In this document: positions 36,673-46,375 of the stretch, piece after piece
How the letters are laid out: each line of letters starts with the position of its first letter
Numbering within the stretch: position 1 is the stretch's first letter
Assembly: GCA_016208495.1 (NCBI GenBank)
Contig: JACQXX010000103.1
Span: forward strand, 35,705 to 99,704
Length of the DNA stretch: 64,000 nt
Direction of reading: 5' to 3'
DNA from: Acidobacteriota bacterium
Lineage (GTDB): Bacteria > Acidobacteriota > Blastocatellia > Chloracidobacteriales > Chloracidobacteriaceae
Position numbers and translations under genes: made by a program
The notes under the pieces: generated by a model
The model's input: the letters and a program-made list of their open reading frames with translations, nothing else
The model's database searches: none
What the model was told of the DNA's origin: nothing

Positions 36673-37028
36673 ATTCGCTTCATTGAGGGCCCAGAATCGA
36701 ATTCCTTTCAATTTCCGGCAAAGAACTGGATTTTCTAGTACCCTACCTGTTTAGGTAGTTGTCCAGTTACCCCCTCCTCAGGTACTCATTGGGATTCCCG
36801 CACACCGCACCCCATTAGAGAAAGAACCGTGGATGCAATTTTTGGGCGAACCACTCATCTTCGCCCACTGACGAAGCCTCCCAAACCGTGTGACTACTGA
36901 TAAGCGGGACTTCGTCAGTTTTTTCTACCCCGATCACAGATTGATAAAACCTCAACTCTGGTTCTTTCCAGGGGGGCGTGATTTTGAAGGTCTCCTCACA
37001 TACCTTTCATCAGCCAGGAGTCGCCAGG
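36673..37028. other. Leader region of the large secreted protein, no gene seen
   Basis: About 355 bases without repeats or a convincing small gene. It should contain the promoter and leader of the 37029 gene. A GTG at 36978 is in frame with that gene but would place the signal peptide far from the N-terminus. Confidence 0.4.
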
Positions 37029-40000
37029 ATGTATCACAATTGGACATTGCACTGCCTAAGCCGTGCGATCTTTGCCGCAGCCATTGTTAGTTTGAATCTA
37101 TTCATTCTTGTCATCACTTCTTTTTCGGTTTCTGCCCAGCAGCCGCCATCCCAGTGGACGTCACGGGGAGCGGGCGGCGGTGGCGCCTTATTTTCACCAA
37201 GCATCAATCCGAATAATTCAAGTGAAGTATATGCCGCCAGCGACTTGAGCGCCCTGTATCGGACGACCAACTTTGGAGGATCGTGGTCGGTGGTTGACTT
37301 CAATCAAATACAATCGTTTCACGAATCACAGGTTCAATTTACCAATGACCCAATGGTTCGGTACTGCCTGGATTTTTCGAATGATTTGCGAACGCCTCGG
37401 AAAACAACAGATGGCGGTGTGACGTGGCAGGATTTGACGGACGACCCAACGGATGGCGATGTGTATTACATTGCGGGCGATCCAAACAATTTCAATCGTC
37501 TGATTGTGACTGATTATACAACCGTGTATCTCTCAACCAATGGTGGTGCCTCATTTACGCCAAAATTTTCCACCAACGTGGGTGGTGCCGGCTGCCATCT
37601 GGCTGGTGCTTTTTTTGAAGGAACGAATATCTATCTGGGGACAAACGCTGGACTTGTGACGTCAACCGATAACGGCGCCAATTTTGCCCTGGCCAGTGTC
37701 GGAGGCATCCCTGCTGGACAGGCCATGTCATCGTTTGCCGGGGCGAAACAGGGAGCCACGACCCGTTTGTTTTGTGTGACGTACCCGGCTGGCGATATTT
37801 ATGCCTCGGTCACGCCGATTGATATTCAGACCGATTATTTAGGAGTATACCGTCTGGATGTTGGGCAACCGAACTGGACTCTTTCAACCACCGGGATTGC
37901 CGCCGGTACCTATCCGTATTTTGTCGGGATGGCCCAAAACAACATTTCAGTGGCCTATCTCGGCGGTGCCAGCGATGCCAATGCCAATGGTGATCCGGCC
38001 CCGACCGTGTATAAAACCACCAATGGCGGCACCTCCTGGACGAGTGTCCTGCTCACGGCCAATAACCAGAATGTGTATACTGGTTGGGCCGGATACCAGG
38101 GCGACCGTGGCTGGAGCTTTGGCGAGTATGCCCTTGGATTTGCCGTTTCCGGGTCTGACCCAAATCGGCTGATTATTACAGATTTTGGGCATCCGCACCT
38201 GAGCAGCGATGGTGGTGCAACCTGGAAACAAGCCTATGTTGACCCATCCACGCAGAATGAAATCAATACACCAATTCCAAAAGGAAAATCATATTTAAGT
38301 GTTGGCATGGAACAGACTTCGACCTGGTGGTTGACCTGGTCCGACACCAACAATTTGTTTGCGGCTTTTACTGATATTCGTGGGAAACGGAGCACCGACA
38401 GCGGAAATACCTGGTCGTTTGGGTACACCGGTCACACCTTTAATTCAATGTATGAAGTCATCCGTCACCCTTCAACCGGTGTTTTGTACGGGGCGACTTC
38501 GACGGTCCACGATATGTACCAGAGCACATACCTGACCGACAGTCGGATTGATGGCGGCAACGGACAGGTATTGTTCTCAACGAACCAGGGTGCTGCCTGG
38601 CAGGTGGCCTATGCGGCTGGGCATCCTGTGATTTGCGTGGCGGCAGATCCCAACAACACCAATCGGCTGTATGCGAGCGTGATTCATAGCACTCAGGGTG
38701 GAATCTTTGTTTCCAACAATATTCAGAATGGAACGTCAGCCACCTGGACGAAATTAACCAATCCCCCACGAACCCAGGGACACCCGTTCAACATTCGTGT
38801 TTTGAACGATGGTACTCTGGTGTGTTCCTACTCTGGCCGTCGTGCCGGAAGCCCGCTCCAATTTCAGAACAGTTCGGGTGTGTTTGTCAGCACCAATGGT
38901 GGGAGTTCGTGGCTGGATCGAACCGATCAGAGCATGATCTACTGGACCAAGGACGTAGTGATTGATCCAAACGATGCGAATCAAAATACCTGGTACGCTG
39001 GTGTTTGGAGTGGGTATGGAACAGTTGCTCCTGGATTGCCTGCACCCCAGGGAACCGGTGGTCTGTATAAAACCACCAATCGAGGGCAGAACTGGACGCG
39101 AATCCTGAACCTGGACCGGGTGACTTCATGCACGATTAGCCCAACCAACCCGAATGTAATGTATGTGACCACCGAGCAGGATGGTTTGTGGTATACCAAT
39201 AATTTGAATTCGGGGTCTCCAACTTTTACGCTGGTCACAAGTTTTCCCTTCCGCCAACCGGAGCGTGTTTTCTTTAACCCGTTTAATTCAAATGAGATTT
39301 GGGTAACGACCTTTGGTTCGGGTTTATGGCGTGGAATGCTTTCGGTTGGTGGAACGCCACCTTCGGTTAACAATCCAAGCCCCTCGACGATTTGCTCAGG
39401 TGGATCTACCACCTTTTCAGTAACTGCGAATGGGAGCGCCCCGCTTGCCTATCAATGGCAGGTTGACACCCTTCCAATCAATGGCGTGTATACCAATGTG
39501 ACGGCGGCGCCGCCGTACAGTGGAACGAATACCGACACCTTGACAATCACTGGCGCAACGGCTGCCCAGGCAGGGAATTATCGCGTCGTGGTGAGCAATG
39601 GCGTCCAGCCGGATGCCACCAGCCAACCCGCATTGCTCACCGTTGATCCACTGGCGACGGCCAACGCTGGGCCGGACCAGACGATTTGTTCCAATCAAAG
39701 CGTGACTTTGGCAGGCAGTGTTGGAGGCGGTGCCGCATCTGGCACCTGGAGCGGTGGCGCGGGAACATTCACTCCCAATGCCACGACTTTGAATGCCGTC
39801 TACACTCCAACTGCGGGTGAAATCTCAGCCGGAAGTGTCACCTTGACGCTGACGACCAATGACCCAGCCGGACCTTGTGGCACGGCAACCGACACCGTAA
39901 TCATTACCATTTCACCAGCGGCCACGGCCAATGCTGGACCCGATCAAACCATTTGTTCCAACCAAACCGTGACCCTGGCTGGAAGTGTTGGTGGAAGTGC

Positions 40001-43000
40001 CGCATCCGGCACCTGGAGCGGTGGTGCTGGTACATTTACGCCAAATCCCAATGCTCTGAATGCCGTTTACACCCCGTCGGCGGGTGAAATTTCGGCTGGT
40101 AGCGTGACCTTGACGCTGACCACGAACGATCCAACTGGACCCTGCGGTGTGGCGACTGACACGGTGGTCATCACCATCAATGCTGGCGCCACGGTCAATG
40201 CCGGGCCAGACCAGACGGTATGTGCTTCAAGTCCTTCAGTAACGCTGGCTGGAAGTTTTGGCGGGCTGGCGACGTCAGCCACCTGGACAGGCGGCGGCGG
40301 GACGTTCAACCCGAATGCCAGCACAGTCAATGCGGTTTACACGCCATCGGCAGGTGAAATCTCAGCCGGGTCAGTGACATTGACGCTGACGACCAATGAT
40401 CCAACTGGTCCCTGTGGGGCCGCAACCGACACCATCACGATCACGATTTCACCAGCGGCGACGGCCAATGCTGGATCCGATCAAACCATCTGTTCCAACC
40501 AAACTGTGACCCTGGCTGGAAGCGTTGGCGGAAGTGCCGCATCTGGCACCTGGAGCGGCGGAGCCGGCACGTTTACCCCAAATGCCAGTGCTCTGAATGC
40601 CGTTTACACGCCATCTGCTGGTGAAATTTCAGCCGGGTCGGTGACGTTGACACTGACCACGAACGATCCAACCGGACCCTGTGGTGTGGTGACTGATACG
40701 GTGGTCATCACAATCAATGCTGGTGCCACGGTCAATGCCGGGTCAGATCAAAGTACCTGTGCTGGTGGCTCGTTTACATTGGCCGGGAGTTTTGGCGGTG
40801 CTGCAAGTTCAGCCACCTGGAGCGGCGGTACTGGGACTTTCTCACCCAATGCCAGTGCTTTAAATGCGACCTACACGCCGTCACCGGCTGAAATTACCGC
40901 CGGCGGTGTCACTTTGACCTTGACGACCAATGATCCGACTGGTCCGTGCGGAACCGTTTCAGACACGGTACTTCTGACGATCACTCCAGGAGTTTCCGTG
41001 AATGCTGGACCAGATCAGACGAAATGCGCTTCGAGTCCAGCCGTGACCCTGGCTGGAAGTATTGGAAATGGCGCAACTTCGGCCACCTGGAGCGGCGGCG
41101 CGGGAACCTTTAGTCCAGATGCCAGTGCGCTCAATGCGGTGTACACACCATCAGCCGGTGAAATCTCAGCCGGCAGCGTGACGTTGACCCTGACGACCAA
41201 CGATCCAACTGGACCGTGCGGGGCGGTCTCCGACACGGTAACCATCACCATCAGTCCAGCGGCGACGGTCAATGCCGGTCCCGACCAGACAGTTTGTTCT
41301 GGAAACACCATTCCCCTCAATGGTTCATTTGGCGGAAGTGCCACCTCCGCGACCTGGACTGGCGGCGGCGGAACGTTTACGCCAAATGCCAGTTCCTTGA
41401 CAGCCGTGTACACACCGTCCGCCGGTGAAATTTCGGCTGGAAGCGTGACTTTGACTTTGACCACCAATGATCCAGCCGGCACCTGTGGAGCCGTTTCAGA
41501 CACGGTCACCATCACGATCAATCCAGGACCGTCAGTCAATGCTGGACCTGATCAAACAGTGTGTGCCACCAACCCAACCATTTCACTCGGAGGTTCATTT
41601 GGCGGTGGCGCCACAACGGTGACCTGGACCGGAGGCACCGGCACGTTTAACCCAAATCCAAATACACCTGGCGCCACCTATACCCCATCAGCAGGTGAGA
41701 TCGCCGCCGGTAGCGTGGTATTGACACTGACCACCAATGATCCTGCTGGACCTTGTGGCGCGGTGTCCGATACCGTGACCATTACCATTACCCCGGCGGC
41801 TACGGTCAATGCCGGACCGGATCAAACAATTTGCGGGGGGAGCACTGTCTCGCTGGCTGGTGCAATTGGTGGTAGTGCCGGATCAGCCACCTGGAGTGGT
41901 GGAAGCGGTACCTATACTCCGAATTTTGGCGTGCTCAATGCGACCTATACCCCATCGGCTGCGGAAATTACCGCTGGTACGGTAACTTTGACACTGACAA
42001 CCAATGATCCAGCCGGACCCTGCGGAATTGCCTCCGACACAGTAACCATCACCATCAACCCGGCGGCGGCTGTGAATGCCGGCCCCGATCAGGCCGTCTG
42101 TGCCAGCAATAGCACGGTGACGCTGGCTGGAACGCTTGGTGGGAGTGCCACTTCCGGCACCTGGAGCGGCGGCGGTGGGACGTTTGTTCCAAACAATACC
42201 ACGCTGAATGCAACCTACACGCTGACAGCGGCTGAAATCCAGGCGGGAACGGTCATCTTGACCTTAACGACCAATGATCCAGCCGGTCCGTGTGGTGCAA
42301 CCACCGACTCGGTGACACTTACCATCAGTCCATCGTGCAGTGAACTGGCGGTGCTCTATGTTGCCGACACGACCAACAATCGAATTCAAAAATTTGATGG
42401 GCAAACCTGGAGCATGGTCGGTGGCGGTGGTGGAAGCGCCGTCGTTGGACACTTCAGACGACCGGAAGCGGTTGTGGCCAACGTCTCAGGTACCCGAATT
42501 TATGTGGCTGATACTGGAAACAACCGAATTCAATGGTCAACCGATGGCGGAGTCACCTGGAGCCTGTTTGCATCAAACGGAATTAAGCGCAATCAGGTGA
42601 AAGGTCCCCAGGGGCTGGCGCTCGATGCTCAAGGAAACCTGTATGTGGCGGATACCTTAAACAACCGGGTGCTTCGGTTTAACGGCGGCGTGCCTGGGCT
42701 TGGTATTGAAGTGGCTGTCTCCGGTTCAAGCGCCGGACAGGTCAAACTGCCGGGAGGGCTGGCCGTTGATGCCGCGTTTACGCTCTTCATTACCGATGTG
42801 GCCAACAGTCGTATTTTGAAACTGGTCAATGCCCACACTGTTCCTGGGTCAGGAAGTGCGACGCCACTGGCAACCGCCGGGACCGGCGCCAATCAGGTTC
42901 GGTTCCCGCAGGGAGTTGCTGTTGATAATGCGGGTAATCTGTATGTGGCTGATACCGGAAACTCAAGAATATTGCAATTTACGGGTGGCCAACCAGGAGC

Positions 43001-43241
43001 AGGTCTCATTCTGGCGACCGTCGGTTCATCTTTGGGCCAGGTTCGGGATGCTGAAGGAGTGACGGTCAGTGCTTTCAGTACTGGAAATTTTGCCGGTGGC
43101 TCATTCCTGGTGGTCGGCGATACCAACAATAACCGGATTCAAGGGCGATTCCTCAGTGCTGGCGAATGGGTACTGGTTGGCAGCCCCAATGGACAGGGCG
43201 GAAACATCGGTCAGTTCCGAACCCCCAGTAAAATTCGTTAG
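37029..43241 (+). CDS. Giant secreted protein: BNR/Vps10 propeller, Ig domain, ten ~88-residue repeats, NHL propeller
   Basis: 2070 residues from ATG 37029 (AGGAG nine bases upstream); a GTG at 36978 is less likely. After a signal peptide (IFAAAIVSLNLFILVITSF) come BNR/xyloglucanase-like propeller blades (about 30-770: YRTTNFGGSWSVVDF, VYKTTNGGTSWTSVL, LYKTTNRGQNWTRIL) and one Ig-like domain (about 778-870). Ten tandem repeats of the NAGPDQTIC...GTWSGG...YTPSAGEISAGSVTLTLTTN type, with two cysteines each, fill about 875-1770. Six NHL repeats end it (LYVADTTNNRIQKF, IYVADTGNNRIQW). Likely cell-surface or extracellular; adhesion or glycan binding is inference. No sorting signal seen. Confidence 0.9.
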   Translation: MYHNWTLHCLSRAIFAAAIVSLNLFILVITSFSVSAQQPPSQWTSRGAGGGGALFSPSINPNNSSEVYAASDLSALYRTTNFGGSWSVVDFNQIQSFHESQVQFTNDPMVRYCLDFSNDLRTPRKTTDGGVTWQDLTDDPTDGDVYYIAGDPNNFNRLIVTDYTTVYLSTNGGASFTPKFSTNVGGAGCHLAGAFFEGTNIYLGTNAGLVTSTDNGANFALASVGGIPAGQAMSSFAGAKQGATTRLFCVTYPAGDIYASVTPIDIQTDYLGVYRLDVGQPNWTLSTTGIAAGTYPYFVGMAQNNISVAYLGGASDANANGDPAPTVYKTTNGGTSWTSVLLTANNQNVYTGWAGYQGDRGWSFGEYALGFAVSGSDPNRLIITDFGHPHLSSDGGATWKQAYVDPSTQNEINTPIPKGKSYLSVGMEQTSTWWLTWSDTNNLFAAFTDIRGKRSTDSGNTWSFGYTGHTFNSMYEVIRHPSTGVLYGATSTVHDMYQSTYLTDSRIDGGNGQVLFSTNQGAAWQVAYAAGHPVICVAADPNNTNRLYASVIHSTQGGIFVSNNIQNGTSATWTKLTNPPRTQGHPFNIRVLNDGTLVCSYSGRRAGSPLQFQNSSGVFVSTNGGSSWLDRTDQSMIYWTKDVVIDPNDANQNTWYAGVWSGYGTVAPGLPAPQGTGGLYKTTNRGQNWTRILNLDRVTSCTISPTNPNVMYVTTEQDGLWYTNNLNSGSPTFTLVTSFPFRQPERVFFNPFNSNEIWVTTFGSGLWRGMLSVGGTPPSVNNPSPSTICSGGSTTFSVTANGSAPLAYQWQVDTLPINGVYTNVTAAPPYSGTNTDTLTITGATAAQAGNYRVVVSNGVQPDATSQPALLTVDPLATANAGPDQTICSNQSVTLAGSVGGGAASGTWSGGAGTFTPNATTLNAVYTPTAGEISAGSVTLTLTTNDPAGPCGTATDTVIITISPAATANAGPDQTICSNQTVTLAGSVGGSAASGTWSGGAGTFTPNPNALNAVYTPSAGEISAGSVTLTLTTNDPTGPCGVATDTVVITINAGATVNAGPDQTVCASSPSVTLAGSFGGLATSATWTGGGGTFNPNASTVNAVYTPSAGEISAGSVTLTLTTNDPTGPCGAATDTITITISPAATANAGSDQTICSNQTVTLAGSVGGSAASGTWSGGAGTFTPNASALNAVYTPSAGEISAGSVTLTLTTNDPTGPCGVVTDTVVITINAGATVNAGSDQSTCAGGSFTLAGSFGGAASSATWSGGTGTFSPNASALNATYTPSPAEITAGGVTLTLTTNDPTGPCGTVSDTVLLTITPGVSVNAGPDQTKCASSPAVTLAGSIGNGATSATWSGGAGTFSPDASALNAVYTPSAGEISAGSVTLTLTTNDPTGPCGAVSDTVTITISPAATVNAGPDQTVCSGNTIPLNGSFGGSATSATWTGGGGTFTPNASSLTAVYTPSAGEISAGSVTLTLTTNDPAGTCGAVSDTVTITINPGPSVNAGPDQTVCATNPTISLGGSFGGGATTVTWTGGTGTFNPNPNTPGATYTPSAGEIAAGSVVLTLTTNDPAGPCGAVSDTVTITITPAATVNAGPDQTICGGSTVSLAGAIGGSAGSATWSGGSGTYTPNFGVLNATYTPSAAEITAGTVTLTLTTNDPAGPCGIASDTVTITINPAAAVNAGPDQAVCASNSTVTLAGTLGGSATSGTWSGGGGTFVPNNTTLNATYTLTAAEIQAGTVILTLTTNDPAGPCGATTDSVTLTISPSCSELAVLYVADTTNNRIQKFDGQTWSMVGGGGGSAVVGHFRRPEAVVANVSGTRIYVADTGNNRIQWSTDGGVTWSLFASNGIKRNQVKGPQGLALDAQGNLYVADTLNNRVLRFNGGVPGLGIEVAVSGSSAGQVKLPGGLAVDAAFTLFITDVANSRILKLVNAHTVPGSGSATPLATAGTGANQVRFPQGVAVDNAGNLYVADTGNSRILQFTGGQPGAGLILATVGSSLGQVRDAEGVTVSAFSTGNFAGGSFLVVGDTNNNRIQGRFLSAGEWVLVGSPNGQGGNIGQFRTPSKIR
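39654..42330 (+). repeat. Ten in-frame coding repeats of ~264-270 bp
   Basis: Each unit begins A(T/S)VNAGPDQ(T)xC and ends TITI(S/N/T)P(A/G). Units 2 and 4 are especially alike at DNA level (shared TCCAACCAAAC and GAACGATCCAAC tracts) and both end TITINAG, so a two-unit block was probably duplicated. The differences between units are largely at third codon positions, consistent with selection on the protein. Confidence 0.88.
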
Positions 43242-43325
43242 TTTGTCGAAGCATTCGCAGTAAGGGATTATCCCAATTGTACTCTGATAGTTCCTTGCAA
43301 ACTTCTGCACCGTCTCCAGGCCGAG

Positions 43326-43394
43326 CCTCGGTAGTCACTGTACCGTCTGTTTTCTCAGGGATTCAGACGGTGCAGTGGCAACCGAGGTTTTTTT
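43326..43394 (+). terminator. Rho-independent terminator after the giant gene
   Basis: A long stem, CCTCGGTAGTCACTGTACCG TCTG (43326-43349) against 43364-43387, with a few mismatches and a 14-nt loop, followed by seven Ts. It lies 85 nt after the 37029-43241 gene. The rest of the 330-nt gap (43242-43571) holds nothing else that I recognise. Confidence 0.85.
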
Positions 43395-43571
43395 CTTGCC
43401 TGAAAAATTGGGCAATTCCTTTCAGAATCAGAGCTGATGTTGTATTTTCTGACCGCTGTTCATGCCAAAGTTCTATCAGATTCCATTCTCTTTTTATTCG
43501 AGCACATTTTCCTCAGTTCTTGTGAGTAAATGATTGAGTTGATTCAGCACGGCTGTGAGTGAGCTTCTGTT

Positions 43572-45620
43572 ATGACTGAAATGGATCCTGCCCTTCTCCT
43601 GGAACTTGAAGCACTCCGGAAGGAAAACGCAGGCTTAAAAAATCTGCTTGCCGCTTCCCAGAAAAGTGAGGTTCTGTTACAGGCATTTCTCGATACCGTT
43701 CCGTTTCTGGTCTGGATTTCAGACCGAAGCGGCACCTGTATCCTCCAGAGCCAGGTTGCCCTGGACCAGTGGGGTGATTTGAGAGGCAAAACCCTGGCTG
43801 ATTTTCAGGTTCCACAAGATATTGCAAATCAATGGAGTGATCGAGAAAGACGGGTTTGGGCGGGCGAAATTATTCGCGAGGAAGTATTGTATACCTTTCA
43901 AGACCATACCCGATGGGTCGAAGAAATTATTGCTCCGGTCAAAACCAATCAGGAAATCATCGGACTGGTCGGTATCTCGCTTGATATTTCGGAGCGAAAA
44001 CTCTTTGAGGAAGAACTAAAACACGCGCGGGATACGGCATTGGAAGCGTCACGAGCCAAATCTGAATTTCTGGCCAATATGAGTCACGAAATCAGAACCC
44101 CAATGAATGCCATTATTGGGCTCACCGGGTTGCTCCTGGATACCCACTTGACCTCGGACCAGCTCGATTTTGTTGAGACCATCCGTTCAAGCGGCGATAG
44201 TTTATTGACCATCATCAACGATATCTTGGATTTTTCGAAGGTTGAGTCAGGTAAATTAACCCTTGAAATTCAGCCTTGTAACTTGCGGGATTGCATTGAA
44301 GGAGCGCTGGATTTGGTCACGACCCAGGCTGTGCAGAAGGGAATTAACCTTGCCTATCTCATTGACGAATCAACCCCGGTCATGGTGATGACCGATATAA
44401 CACGGCTCCGCCAGATTCTGGTAAACCTGCTCAATAATGCTGTCAAGTTCACACCACAGGGCGAAGTTTTGGTCATGGTTGAGTCCATGGCCCGAAATGG
44501 AAAGTCACATGAAGTCCATTTTACCGTCAAAGATACGGGAATCGGTATTCGAGAAAGTCATATTGGCCGTTTGTTTCAGACCTTTAGCCAGGTTGATGCC
44601 TCGACGACCCGCAAGTACGGAGGAACTGGTTTGGGGCTGGCCATCAGTCAAAAACTATGTGAGTTGATGGGCGGCACCATCTGGGTTGAAAGCCAGGAAG
44701 GGGTTGGTTCGACCTTTCATTTTACCATTGTGGCAGAGTCGGTTCCTGGTCAGTCTGAGATTGTGTTTCAAGGGCGGAGCATTGTCCTGGCTGAAAAGCG
44801 GCTGTTGATTGTTGACGACAACCCAACCAATCGAAAGATTCTGACGCTTCAATCCCAATCGTGGGGAATGCTCCCAAGGGCAACTGCCTCGCCGTTGGAG
44901 GCGTTGTCCTGGATTGAACACGATGAACCGTTTGATGTCGCCATCCTGGACGTCAATATGCCGGAAATGGACGGTTTTGATCTGGCCACTGAAATTCAGA
45001 AAATCCGGCACCCAGGCACATTGCCGCTGGTATTGTTGACCTCCTCGGCGATGAGGCCATCCCGAACGCTCTCAACCCAGGTTGAATTTGCCGCCTGTTT
45101 AACAAAACCAATTAAGCCGAAGCAGCTTTTTACACTTCTTTCCGCCATTTTTGGGCATTCCCTTCCGAAAACAGCTCCAGGTCAGGCCACAAGCGAAACT
45201 GAACCGCCGTTGGGAATGCGGTTCCCACTCCGAATCCTCCTGGCTGAAGACCACGTGATCAATCAGAAAGTTGCCCTTCGAACCCTGGAACGCATGGGAT
45301 ATCGGGCGGATTTGGCCGCCAATGGGTTTGAGGTGATTGAGGCATTAAAACGCCAGGCGTACGATGTGATTTTAATGGACATTCAAATGCCTGAAATGGA
45401 TGGGTTAGAAGCAACTCGTCAAATTTGCAGTCGCTTTCCAAAGTCTCGAAAACCCTGGATTATCGCCATGACAGCCGGAGTTCTGGCCGAAGATCGCGAA
45501 AAATGTTTTGCTGCCGGGATGGACGATTTCATTAGCAAACCGGTCACGTTTCAGCAACTTCAAGCGGCTTTAGAACGAACCGTTATTCCCAATTTGGAAG
45601 AATTCACACCGTTTCAATAG
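43572..45620 (+). CDS. Hybrid sensor histidine kinase (PAS-HisKA-HATPase-REC-REC)
   Basis: 682 residues, no transmembrane helix, so cytoplasmic. An N-terminal coiled segment and PAS/PAC domain (about 25-150) precede HisKA with His172 in EFLANMSHEIRTPMNAIIGL and HATPase_c (ILVNLLNNAVKFT, GGTGLGLAIS). Two receiver domains follow: REC1 with Asp460 (AILDVNMPEMDG) and REC2 with Asp603 (ILMDIQMPEMDG). No HPt domain is present, so a separate phosphotransfer protein is expected. No cognate regulator lies next to it. Confidence 0.94.
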   Translation: MTEMDPALLLELEALRKENAGLKNLLAASQKSEVLLQAFLDTVPFLVWISDRSGTCILQSQVALDQWGDLRGKTLADFQVPQDIANQWSDRERRVWAGEIIREEVLYTFQDHTRWVEEIIAPVKTNQEIIGLVGISLDISERKLFEEELKHARDTALEASRAKSEFLANMSHEIRTPMNAIIGLTGLLLDTHLTSDQLDFVETIRSSGDSLLTIINDILDFSKVESGKLTLEIQPCNLRDCIEGALDLVTTQAVQKGINLAYLIDESTPVMVMTDITRLRQILVNLLNNAVKFTPQGEVLVMVESMARNGKSHEVHFTVKDTGIGIRESHIGRLFQTFSQVDASTTRKYGGTGLGLAISQKLCELMGGTIWVESQEGVGSTFHFTIVAESVPGQSEIVFQGRSIVLAEKRLLIVDDNPTNRKILTLQSQSWGMLPRATASPLEALSWIEHDEPFDVAILDVNMPEMDGFDLATEIQKIRHPGTLPLVLLTSSAMRPSRTLSTQVEFAACLTKPIKPKQLFTLLSAIFGHSLPKTAPGQATSETEPPLGMRFPLRILLAEDHVINQKVALRTLERMGYRADLAANGFEVIEALKRQAYDVILMDIQMPEMDGLEATRQICSRFPKSRKPWIIAMTAGVLAEDREKCFAAGMDDFISKPVTFQQLQAALERTVIPNLEEFTPFQ

Positions 45621-45674
45621 CATCGCCAGATATAAAACCCAGCTCAGACTCAAAAATCTTGAAAGGAAACTGAA

Positions 45675-46070
45675 GTGATTCAATCAATTTTCAATGCTGT
45701 GATCATTGTGTGTTTGGTGAGTTGGATGGCTCAAGGCGCTTTGCACCCCAGCTCAAAACAAGATAACCCCTGTCCCAATGCTGAAACCCAGTCGGAGTTA
45801 AATGACTGTGCCCTCCAACAATTCAAAAAAAGCGATGCCGAGTTGAATGTGGTCTATAAACGAATCCTGAAAAACCTGGAGCCAACTGAGAAAAAGAATT
45901 TGATTGCGACGCAACGTGCCTGGCTTGCCTATCGAGATGCGTATGGAAAATCACTCCTGGAACGTGGGGGAAGCGCCGCCCCCATGAGAATGCATTTTGG
46001 TCTGGCCGCGTTAACCCAGGAAAGAATCAAGCATCTGATTGATGATTATGAAATTGAAGGGAATGTTTGA
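45675..46070 (+). CDS. LprI-like (DUF1311) exported protein, copy 1
   Basis: 131 residues from GTG 45675, with AAAGGAAA upstream. A signal peptide (IFNAVIIVCLVSWMAQGALH) precedes a DUF1311/LprI domain: CPNAETQSELNDCALQQFKK, LNVVYKRILKNL, IATQRAWLAYRDAYG. The founding member LprI of Mycobacterium inhibits lysozyme. The two conserved N-terminal cysteines are present; the Cys that often follows YRD is absent. A close paralogue (47196-47591) and a lysozyme-like gene lie downstream, which supports an inhibitor role by context. Confidence 0.87.
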   Translation: MIQSIFNAVIIVCLVSWMAQGALHPSSKQDNPCPNAETQSELNDCALQQFKKSDAELNVVYKRILKNLEPTEKKNLIATQRAWLAYRDAYGKSLLERGGSAAPMRMHFGLAALTQERIKHLIDDYEIEGNV

Positions 46071-46375
46071 GAATCCAGGATTGGCAAACATTGTGACACG
46101 AATCTGAGAACTCTGGTTGAATTCATTCTATTCAAAGTGACCTTTCCGCTCACAAGCATTTAAATTAAAAAGGTTGAATCCCAAATTTAATTCAATTTGG
46201 ATGAGCAACATTTTGTTAATTTCAGTAGGAGTGGTTTTTTAGTTAAGGCTTAGACTTTCAATAGTTTATAGCTCTATATCGAAGTTGGTTGGGTTGATCT
46301 TTTCCTTTGGTATGGCTTTTGCTTAATGTCAGCTATCCAATTCAAAAAGCTATGTATGCTAAGGGAAGGGTCACT
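46071..46375. other. AT-rich intergenic region, no gene seen
   Basis: About 305 bases, clearly more AT-rich than the surroundings. TTG 46307 is in frame with the lysozyme-like gene but has no ribosome-binding site. No repeat family member or terminator stem stands out. Confidence 0.4.

Noticed and set aside
41015..41539. Long minus-strand open frame over the repeats of the giant gene
   Set aside because: It is a shadow produced by the biased codon pattern of the plus-strand repeats; there is no ribosome-binding site and no family.
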